18,237 nucleotides of DNA from JAABYT01 sp964194585 (GTDB taxonomy: Bacteria; Pseudomonadota; Gammaproteobacteria; HK1), in contig CAXMNG010000019.1 of assembly GCA_964194585.1 (NCBI GenBank), positions 1 to 18,237 of the forward strand, read 5' to 3'. The notes below the pieces were generated by a model, which was given only the letters and a program-made list of their open reading frames with translations, was not told the origin of the DNA and did no database searches. Position 1 is the first letter of the stretch; every line of letters starts with the position of its first letter. A program made the translations under genes and the position numbers. Positions 8,800 through 16,204 of the stretch are shown here, in pieces.

Positions 8800-11604
8800 T
8801 CAAGGAGATCCGGCGAGGGCCCGTCTGCCGTTCTTGAACTGATCGATCAGGGATTGCGTCAAGCCTCGAATATTCGACTTCGGGCCTTCCTCCGCGTAGA
8901 TCGTTCGTGTCTGCAGGTCGACGAGGTAGGCGTCGACGTGAACTTTGATGCACTGCGTGCCCACTGCGCTGTACCAGTACATCAACGCGCCGTCGAGCTT
9001 CGCTTTGCGGCCGAGAACGTACAAACGCCCGGCGCGTGGTTCCTTGTTGATACCGGAATCCTGCCAGCTATCGTCCAGGTTCGCGAACGTGGACACGTAA
9101 TCCAGATCTCCGTCCCGTCGCAAATATCCGGTACCGAATCTTTCGACCTCGGTTGTCAGGCCGTCGATGCCGCAGGTGTTGGCGCCGGTCACTGGCGGCA
9201 GGGTCATTCGGAACGGCGGCTTTGCGTTGGGGCGTCTACCATCGTAGGCGGCCCGGCCATCGCGCAGCTCCTGTCTCGCCGGCGCGATGCCGGGAATGCC
9301 GGCGTAGATGGTGTCGGCCCGGTCGATCAACGCCTCGGCCTCGTCGAATCGATAGGCCGCGACTTCTTCTACCGCGAGCTGCACGTGGCGATCGGCGATG
9401 CGTTGGATGCCGGCATCGGCGTCCGCATTCCCGGGATCGATGGCGAGCACGGACTTGTATTCCGAGAGGGCATTGTCATCCGGTGGCGAGATCAGACGAT
9501 CGGCCTCGAATGCTTCTTCCGCCGCTCCCAGCAGTGCGGCGATTTCCTGTGATTTCCTGAAGTCCGCCTCGAGCTTCGCTGTCACGATGGCTTCCTGCTC
9601 GCGTCGTTGTCGTTCGATCTCGGCTTCGCGCTCGGCCGTTATGCGGCGCCGTTCATCTTCCGCCGCCAGTCGCGCGGCTACCAGACGCTTTCGCTCCTCT
9701 TCGGTGGCACGGCGCGCGGCCTCCATGAGCTGGCGCTCTTGCTCCGCTACCCGACGCACTTCGGTTTCGATACGCAGCTGCTCTTCGACGTTGGCCTTCT
9801 TACGCTCATCGAGCGCTACCCGCGCGGCCGCGATACTCTCGGCGCCGGGGCTGACGGCGCCGGCCTTGTTCAAGTATCTCCCGGCGAGATCGAAGTTGTT
9901 TTCGTTTGCCGCCGCCTTCGCCAACACCAGGTAGCGTGTCAGAATGTCGTGCAGTCCTTCCAGTGCCGCATCGTTGGCGGGATCCAGGGCGAGAACCGCG
10001 CGGTATCGCGAGAAAGCGTTTTTGTCCACGGGTGTGGTGAGCCTGTCCGCGGCCAGGTCCGCCGTCGCTTCGCGCAGCAGCCGTTCGACATCGGCGCGTT
10101 TGCGCTCGTATTCCGCTGCCGCGCGCGCCTTCTCGAGCTCCGCGTCGTGCTCGGCCTGCTCGCGGGTACGTTGCGCGTCAATTCTCGCCTGATTTTCGGC
10201 GGCGGCTTCCTGCTCGGCAATCCTGGATGCGGAAAGCAGTTCCGCGCTCGGCGCCTTCTCGGCACTCTCGGCGTCATCGACCGTGGCAAACGGTTTTCGT
10301 GGTGGAGGCCGACTGGATGGCTGAGTAAGGAAATACCATGCGCCCATGGCGCTGATGATCAGCACCACGGCGGCCACTTCCGCGGCCCGGCGCCCGAGGC
10401 TGCCACCGTCACGACTTTTCCGCTCCGGGTCGTTGTCGCCCCTGGGTGGTGTCGGAGGCGCAATGCGATCGGTGGCGACCAAGCCCGCGGTGCCATCACC
10501 CCTGGCTTTGGCCGACGCTTTGGCGGACTTCCTGGACGAAGGTGGCGCGCCGGAGCCGGTGCCTGAACGGCTCCCGGTTCCGCTGATCGCGGCACTGTCG
10601 CGCCCGCTGAAGGGATCCACGACCTGGGTGCGCACCTCGGTGGGTGCGGCGCGGGCAAAGTCGGTGATGACGTTGGGGACCGGCGCCGGCGCCGGTCGGG
10701 TGGCGCGTCCCGCAAGCACCACCCGCCACTCGTCGATGGACTGCGGCCGGTTCTCCGGCAGGAATTCCAGCGCCCAGTCGATGGCGGAGAGAAAGCCGGG
10801 GGAGTACTCTCCCGATGCCACTTCGCTCGCGGGTTTGAGGATATCCGTACCGCCCATGACGGCGTTGACTCGGCCGATGGCATCGGGTGGGCCCGCTCCC
10901 GTGATCGCGCGGTAGAGGGTCGCACCCAGGGAATAGATGTCGGTCCACGGGCCCTGCTTTTTCTCCCCCGCCGTGGACGTATCGTATTGCTCGAAGGGCG
11001 CATAGCCCGGCGTCACCAGTGCCGTCAGTGTCCGCGTCGCGACGCCGATGGCCTGCCGTGCGGAGCCGAAATCCAGCAGCACCGGTGTGCCGCTCTCGCG
11101 CAGGTAGATATTGTCCGGCTTGATGTCGCGATGGATGAAGCCAGCCTCGTGGACGACCTTCAACCCGTCCAGCAGCGGCATGACCAGGGAGCGCAGCTTG
11201 GCTTCGCCGGTAAACTTCTTGGCTTTGAGAAGCTTTTCCAGGCTTTCGCCGCGTTCATATTCCATCACCATGTAGGCGGTGCTGTTGGCCTCGAACACGC
11301 TCATCACGCGCACCACGTTGGGATGGCGGAACTTCGCCAGAGTGCGGGCCTCGGTAACGAACCGATTGAGCCCCCAGCCGTAGGTATCGCTGTGATCCTC
11401 GGAGATCGGGTGCACGTGGCTGTTGTTGCTGCGCGTGGCGAGCTCCACGGGAAGGAACTCTTTGATGGCGACGCGCTGGTCCAGATTCGTATCCAGGGCC
11501 AGATAAGTGATTCCGAAGCCGCCCTTACCGATCACCGAGCCGATCACATACCAGTGCAGCTTGTAGCCGCTTGGCAGAGCGTTGTGGTGTCTCTCTCGAG
11601 CCAT
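8800..11604 (-). CDS. Membrane-anchored Ser/Thr protein kinase with duplicated helical repeats and a C-terminal globular domain
   Basis: A 934-residue Hanks-type kinase. The cytoplasmic kinase domain (about 18-298) has the Gly loop GKGGFG (26-31), Lys48, Glu85, the catalytic loop HRDIKPDN (158-165), DFG (178-180), TPGYAPFEQY (198-207) and Asp222, so it should be active. A Ser/Pro/Lys-rich linker (about 300-405) leads to one membrane helix (408-426). The rest should be periplasmic: charged coiled-coil (about 460-515), a TPR-like module (518-595), a long Glu/Arg coiled-coil (600-697) and a second copy of the module (700-780). A C-terminal domain (about 795-934) contains LGRKAKLDGALMYWY and DAYLVDLQTRTIYAEEG, loosely like CsgG/LpoB-type lipoprotein domains. 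Ligand and targets unknown; no partner phosphatase is nearby. Convergent with the deacylase. Confidence 0.93.
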   Translation of the reverse strand: MARERHHNALPSGYKLHWYVIGSVIGKGGFGITYLALDTNLDQRVAIKEFLPVELATRSNNSHVHPISEDHSDTYGWGLNRFVTEARTLAKFRHPNVVRVMSVFEANSTAYMVMEYERGESLEKLLKAKKFTGEAKLRSLVMPLLDGLKVVHEAGFIHRDIKPDNIYLRESGTPVLLDFGSARQAIGVATRTLTALVTPGYAPFEQYDTSTAGEKKQGPWTDIYSLGATLYRAITGAGPPDAIGRVNAVMGGTDILKPASEVASGEYSPGFLSAIDWALEFLPENRPQSIDEWRVVLAGRATRPAPAPVPNVITDFARAAPTEVRTQVVDPFSGRDSAAISGTGSRSGTGSGAPPSSRKSAKASAKARGDGTAGLVATDRIAPPTPPRGDNDPERKSRDGGSLGRRAAEVAAVVLIISAMGAWYFLTQPSSRPPPRKPFATVDDAESAEKAPSAELLSASRIAEQEAAAENQARIDAQRTREQAEHDAELEKARAAAEYERKRADVERLLREATADLAADRLTTPVDKNAFSRYRAVLALDPANDAALEGLHDILTRYLVLAKAAANENNFDLAGRYLNKAGAVSPGAESIAAARVALDERKKANVEEQLRIETEVRRVAEQERQLMEAARRATEEERKRLVAARLAAEDERRRITAEREAEIERQRREQEAIVTAKLEADFRKSQEIAALLGAAEEAFEADRLISPPDDNALSEYKSVLAIDPGNADADAGIQRIADRHVQLAVEEVAAYRFDEAEALIDRADTIYAGIPGIAPARQELRDGRAAYDGRRPNAKPPFRMTLPPVTGANTCGIDGLTTEVERFGTGYLRRDGDLDYVSTFANLDDSWQDSGINKEPRAGRLYVLGRKAKLDGALMYWYSAVGTQCIKVHVDAYLVDLQTRTIYAEEGPKSNIRGLTQSLIDQFKNGRRALAGSP

Positions 11605-11779
11605 GTTCTTTGTCGGTGGTTACCGGTATGACATCGAGGTTAGCAGACTGGGGGTAGCCCTGGGGTTACGCGGCACTCTGCCCCCTGGAGTGGCTCTCGG
11701 TGCATCCATTTGAGAAAAAAATCGTGTCTGAGCGCAAGCTGATCACATCCGGCGCGCATCCTTACTCCTATCGGCGCCT

Positions 11780-11806
11780 GGCCGGCAACTCAGGAGGTTG
11801 CCGGCC
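11780..11806 (-). terminator. Hairpin just after the threonine aldolase gene
   Basis: A perfect 10-base GC-rich stem, GGCCGGCAAC (11780-11789) and GTTGCCGGCC (11797-11806), with a 7-base loop. It begins 6 bases downstream of the aldolase stop. No run of T follows on the minus strand, so it is at best an atypical intrinsic terminator, or an RNA 3'-end stabiliser. The remainder of the 11605-11811 gap should contain the kinase promoter, but I see no convincing -35/-10 pair. Confidence 0.4.
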
Positions 11807-11811
11807 TGACG

Positions 11812-12861
<1,050 letters not shown>

Positions 12862-12969
12862 AGTGTCAGGATAGTAACAGTTGCGGCGTCACAATCCTGC
12901 AGGTACGCCGGCAACCGATTATGCTACTCATCGAGGGCCCGCCAATGGGCCATGGGCACGGATGGGAAA

Positions 12970-13719
12970 ATGGCGGACGAGCAACAAACCACCAGGCGCA
13001 CACTCATTCTTACGGGAGCGAGCCGCGGCATCGGTCACGCGACCGTCAAACGCTTCTCCAGTGCGGGCTGGCGGGTGATCACGTGCTCTCGTCAGCCTTT
13101 TCCGGAAGACTGCCCGTGGGAGGCAGGGCCGGAGGATCATATCCAAATCGATCTCGCCAACCCGGACGACCTGGTGACCGGGATCGCCGAGATGCGATCC
13201 CGGCTCGAAGATGGCGCCTTGCATGCGCTGGTGAACAATGCAGGCATCTCGCCAAAGGGGGCGGACGGGCAAAGGTTGGGGACGCTGGGCTGGGACGCCG
13301 GCATGTGGCAGCAGGTGTTCCAGGTGAACCTGTTTGCTTCCCTTGCCCTCGCCCACGGCCTGCTGGAAGAGCTGAAGGTCGGGCAGGGGACGGTGATCAA
13401 CGTCACCTCCATCGCCGGCAGCCGCGTGCACCCTTACGCGAGCAGCGCATACTCCACCTCCAAGGCGGCGTTGGCGGCGCTCACCCGGGAGATGGCGGCG
13501 GACTTCGGCCCCCTGGGCGTGCGCGTGAACGCTATCGCGCCCGGAGAGATCGATACCGCCATCCTGTCGCCGGGCACCGAGGATCTCGTCAAGCAGATCC
13601 CCTTGCGGCGGCTGGGTTCGCCCGAGGAGGTCGCGAGCACCATCTACTTTCTGTGCTCGCCCCAGGCAAGTTACGTCACCGGCACCGAGGTCCACATCAA
13701 CGGCGGCCAGCACGTTTGA
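12970..13719 (+). CDS. Short-chain dehydrogenase/reductase (SDR) family oxidoreductase
   Basis: A 249-residue classical SDR. The cofactor loop is TGASRGIG (15-22), the structural motif NNAG (89-92), and the catalytic residues are Asn120, Ser147 (VTSIAG), Tyr161 and Lys165 (YSTSK). It ends in the usual YVTGTEVHINGGQ. It would oxidise or reduce an alcohol/ketone with NAD(P). There is no acidic residue at the end of beta-2 (ITCSRQ, with Arg41), which hints at NADP(H) preference. Substrate unknown. ATG at 12970 gives typical length; an in-frame ATG at 12952 is the alternative. It is followed after 86 bases by the aminotransferase, so the two may form one unit (for example ketone plus amine chemistry), which is inference. 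Confidence 0.9.
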   Translation: MADEQQTTRRTLILTGASRGIGHATVKRFSSAGWRVITCSRQPFPEDCPWEAGPEDHIQIDLANPDDLVTGIAEMRSRLEDGALHALVNNAGISPKGADGQRLGTLGWDAGMWQQVFQVNLFASLALAHGLLEELKVGQGTVINVTSIAGSRVHPYASSAYSTSKAALAALTREMAADFGPLGVRVNAIAPGEIDTAILSPGTEDLVKQIPLRRLGSPEEVASTIYFLCSPQASYVTGTEVHINGGQHV

Positions 13720-13725
13720 TGAATA

Positions 13726-13752
13726 AGGGGACAGATTTCAAATCTGTCCCCT
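13726..13752. repeat. GGGGACAGAT-type palindromic repeat (copy 2, minimal)
   Basis: A 27-base perfect palindrome: AGGGGACAGATTT, a single central C, and the inverted complement. It begins 7 bases after the SDR stop codon. It shares GGGGACAGAT with copies at 5591-5604 and 15221-15230 but lacks their longer inner stems. It could be a decayed or minimal form of the same element, and could attenuate transcription between the SDR and aminotransferase genes. Confidence 0.75.
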
Positions 13753-13754
13753 CC

Positions 13755-13768
13755 AAGCTCGCTCCTAC
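13755..13768. repeat. Half-site resembling a Pseudomonas-type REP
   Basis: AAGCTCGCTCCTAC immediately follows the palindrome at 13726-13752. Its complement, GTAGGAGCGAGCTT, is one arm of the widely known GTAGGAGCGAGCTTGCTCGC REP of Pseudomonas and relatives. The second arm is absent here. It is a short match recalled from memory and could be chance. Confidence 0.35.
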
Positions 13769-13805
13769 GGTAGAATGATGTAATCGTCTGTATGAAGGAG
13801 TCGTC

Positions 13806-15179
13806 ATGACCCACGCCCCGAATTCCCTTGCCGCCAGAGACGTGGCCTATGCCATGCATCCCTACACCAACCTCGCGCTCCACGAAGAGCGTGGGCCGAC
13901 GATTTTTACCCGCGGCGAGGGCATTTACATCTGGGACGACGAAGGCAATCAGTACCTGGAAGGACTCGCGGGGCTGTGGTGCACGAGTCTCGGCTTCAGC
14001 GAACAGCGCCTCATCGACGCCGCGGTGAAGCAGCTCGGTACCTTGCCATTCGCGCACACGTTCGCGCATCGATCGACCATCCCGGTGATCGAGCTCTGTG
14101 AAGCGTTGATCAAGATCGCCCCGGGGGACATGGGCAAGGTGTTCCTGGTGAACTCGGGCTCCGAGGCGGTAGACGCCGCCATGAAGATGATCTGGTACTA
14201 CAACAACGCGCTGGATCGGCCGGAGAAGAAGAAGATCATCTCGCGCAAGCGCGGCTATCATGGCGTGACCATCGCGGCCGGCAGTCTCACGGCGATCCCG
14301 CTGATGCAGAACGATTTCGATCTGCCCATCGATCGCATCCTGCACACGGACACCCCCTGCTACTACCGCCACGGCGCGGAAGGGGAGAGCGAAGAGGCGT
14401 TCGCGACCCGTCTGGCCGACAACTTGAACGATCTGATCGAAGCCGAGGGCCCGGATACCGTGGCCGCCTTCGTCGCCGAGCCCGTCATGGGCGCGGGTGG
14501 TGTGCTCGTTCCGCCGGCAACCTACTTCGAGAAAGTCCAGAAAGTGCTCCAGCGCCACGACGTGCTGATGGTCGCCGACGAAGTGATCTGCGGGTTCGGA
14601 CGAACCGGCAACATGTGGGGCTCGCAGACCTACGGAATCAAGCCGGATATCGTCACCTGCGCCAAGCAGCTGTCGTCGGCCTATCTGCCCATCGCCGCGG
14701 TGATGATCTCCGATCCCATCTACCAGGCTTTCGTCGAGCAGAGCCGCAAGCTCGGTGCCTACGGCTCGGGGCACACTTACGGCGGTCATCCGGTATCGGC
14801 GGCCGTCGCCCTGGAGACCCTGAAGATATACGAGGAGCGCGACATCGTCGGTCACGTGCGCGAGGTCACGCCGCGTTTCCAGACTCTCCTTCAGTCGCTT
14901 GCCGGTCACCCGCTGGTGGGCGAGGCGCGCGGTATCGGTCTCATCGGCGCGGTGGAAATCGTCGCCGACAAGGACAGCCGCGAGCAATACCCGGCGGAGG
15001 TGAAAGCCGGCGCCATCGTTGCGGAGAAAATCTTCGAGCACGGCCTCATCGTGCGCGGACTACCGGGGGACGCCGTCGCAACTTGTCCGCCGCTGATCAT
15101 CGACGAAAAACAGATCGACGAGCTGTTCGACAAATTCGAACGCGGTCTCGACGACGCGGCCAAGGCGCTCAAAGTTTGA
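13806..15179 (+). CDS. Class III PLP aminotransferase (omega-amine:pyruvate aminotransferase type)
   Basis: A 457-residue class III transaminase, cytosolic, PLP-dependent. Key residues: NSGSEA (116-121) and YHG (151-153) for phosphate/ring contacts, Asp258 in VADEVICGFGRTG, the Schiff-base Lys287 in VTCAKQLSSAYLP, and HTYGGHP (323-329). The N-terminal MHPYTNLALHEERGP and ITRGEG-like FTRGEGIYIWDDEGNQYLEGLAG region, with overall length, resembles omega-transaminases such as the Chromobacterium violaceum enzyme, which pass an amine from a diamine, beta-alanine or GABA-like donor to pyruvate. The precise donor cannot be assigned. The start ATG 13806 has a good AAGGAG five bases upstream. It follows the SDR gene on the same strand and converges with hutG. 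Confidence 0.93.
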   Translation: MTHAPNSLAARDVAYAMHPYTNLALHEERGPTIFTRGEGIYIWDDEGNQYLEGLAGLWCTSLGFSEQRLIDAAVKQLGTLPFAHTFAHRSTIPVIELCEALIKIAPGDMGKVFLVNSGSEAVDAAMKMIWYYNNALDRPEKKKIISRKRGYHGVTIAAGSLTAIPLMQNDFDLPIDRILHTDTPCYYRHGAEGESEEAFATRLADNLNDLIEAEGPDTVAAFVAEPVMGAGGVLVPPATYFEKVQKVLQRHDVLMVADEVICGFGRTGNMWGSQTYGIKPDIVTCAKQLSSAYLPIAAVMISDPIYQAFVEQSRKLGAYGSGHTYGGHPVSAAVALETLKIYEERDIVGHVREVTPRFQTLLQSLAGHPLVGEARGIGLIGAVEIVADKDSREQYPAEVKAGAIVAEKIFEHGLIVRGLPGDAVATCPPLIIDEKQIDELFDKFERGLDDAAKALKV

Positions 15180-15188
15180 ATCGTTTCC

Positions 15189-15329
15189 GTAGGTTGGGCT
15201 GAGCGCAGCGAAGTTTAATTGGGGACAGATCTATTTTCCCTTCGGACGGGATCCGTCCGAAGGGAAAATAGATCTGTCCCCAATTAAACCTGCCCCCAAT
15301 TAAACTTCGCTGCGCTCAGCCCAACCTAC
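15189..15329. repeat. Composite nested palindrome: GGGGACAGAT element inside a GTAGGTTGGGCT element
   Basis: Outer arms of 36 bases (15189-15224 and 15294-15329) are perfectly inverted and begin GTAGGTTGGGCTGAGCGCAG. Inside lies another perfect 36-base stem (15214-15249 and 15253-15288) with a 3-base loop, carrying TTTAATTGGGGACAGATC. Then a partial extra end, CCTGCCCCCAATTAAAC (15289-15305), follows. The left half can therefore pair with either of two right halves. The element fills essentially the whole gap between the convergent aminotransferase (ends 15179) and hutG (ends 15316) and overlaps the hutG 3' end. It likely arose by insertion of one palindromic family into the loop of the other. 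Confidence 0.88.
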
Positions 15330-16116
15330 TGGTACTCCACTTCAGCATTGCTTCCAGCAGCGCGCGCAGGGTCGGGCGCACGCCCGCGGCCAGATCCTCG
15401 CGGTAGTCGTAGGGCGAAGCCTCGTTCATGTAGCTGCACTGGGCCTGCTCGAGCTGCACGGCATGCACGCCGTCGCCGGGATCGCCGTAGGTCCGGGTGA
15501 TGTAGCCGCCGGTGAAACGGCCGTTGACCACATGGGTGTAGTCGCTGGCGCTCGCCAGCACCGAGGTCAGCGCAGCTTCCAGCGACGGGTCACAGCTCGC
15601 GCCGTTGGCGGTGCCGAGATTCAAGTCCGGTAGCTTGCCTTCGAAGAAACGCGGCACTTCCGAGAGAATGCTGTGGGCGTCGAACAGCAAGGCGATGCCG
15701 TGGCGCGATTTGAGGGCCGCCAGAGTCGAAGCGATGTGATCGTGGTAGGGCTGCCAGTAGCGACTCGTGCGCGCGGCAATCTCACCGCTGCCGGGTTCCT
15801 CGCCTCTGCGGTAGATGGGTGTTTCATCGAAGCAGCGGACCGGGCAGAGCTCGGTGTTGCTGGCGCCGGGGTACAGGGGCTTGTCGTCCGGGGGGCGGTT
15901 GAGATCGATGACATAGCGCGAATAGAACGGTCTCAGGACGCTGGCGCCGAGCGAGCCCGCGAAGTCGTACAGCCGCGCCATGTGCCAGTCGGTATCCGGT
16001 GTGCGGCGGGCATGGGCCGTCATGCACTCGGCCAGGTCCAGGGGAATGGCGATGCCGTCATGGGGCATGCTGACCAGCAGCGGTGTCGAGCCTTGGGTGA
16101 ATTCGAAGGTATCCAT
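15316..16116 (-). CDS. hutG: N-formylglutamate deformylase (amidohydrolase) HutG
   Basis: Last step of the five-step histidine degradation route: N-formyl-glutamate plus water gives glutamate and formate, by a metal-dependent cytosolic enzyme. The 266-residue product has family motifs SMPHDGIAIP (16-25), YVIDLNRPPDD (68-78), YWQPYHDHI (120-128), LLFDAHSI (143-150), GGYITRTYG and QLEQAQCSYMNE (221-232). ATG at 16116 has GGAG seven bases upstream. It is divergent from hutU across 88 bases. The last codons (Ser-Arg-Leu-Gly-stop) are read out of the right arm of the composite palindrome, so the normal C-terminus was probably replaced. Presence of hutG implies the formylglutamate variant of the pathway, which uses HutF, rather than direct formiminoglutamase. 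Confidence 0.94.
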   Translation of the reverse strand: MDTFEFTQGSTPLLVSMPHDGIAIPLDLAECMTAHARRTPDTDWHMARLYDFAGSLGASVLRPFYSRYVIDLNRPPDDKPLYPGASNTELCPVRCFDETPIYRRGEEPGSGEIAARTSRYWQPYHDHIASTLAALKSRHGIALLFDAHSILSEVPRFFEGKLPDLNLGTANGASCDPSLEAALTSVLASASDYTHVVNGRFTGGYITRTYGDPGDGVHAVQLEQAQCSYMNEASPYDYREDLAAGVRPTLRALLEAMLKWSTSRLG

Positions 16117-16130
16117 GGAGGTGCTCCAGG

Positions 16131-16167
16131 GACCATTCTACTTTGTCCTCGACGAAGTAGAATGGTC
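16131..16167. promoter_or_regulatory. 37-base near-perfect dyad in the divergent hutG-hutU promoter region
   Basis: GACCATTCTACTTTGTC (16131-16147) and GACGAAGTAGAATGGTC (16151-16167) are inverted arms with a single mismatch and a 3-base loop. Each arm carries an outward-facing TAGAAT, a one-mismatch -10 hexamer (minus 16140-16135, plus 16158-16163). It takes up almost half of the 88 bases between the two start codons and lies 14 bases upstream of hutG. It could be an operator, back-to-back promoter elements, or another REP-like hairpin. It does not resemble the TGTATATACA core I recall for Pseudomonas HutC. Confidence 0.55.
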
Positions 16168-16204
16168 GCGTTTCCCGTCGAAGCCGCAGGGGTAGCCGAG
16201 GAGC

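Noticed and set aside
8800..11604. Ser/Thr kinase considered as part of an anti-phage defence system
   Set aside because: There are no nuclease, toxin or known defence partners nearby; neighbours are metabolic genes, and the domain layout fits an envelope sensor.
13671..15041. 456-residue minus-strand open frame opposite the aminotransferase
   Set aside because: It is a mirror of a clear class III aminotransferase, with an Asp/His/Arg-rich composition and no ribosome site or motifs.
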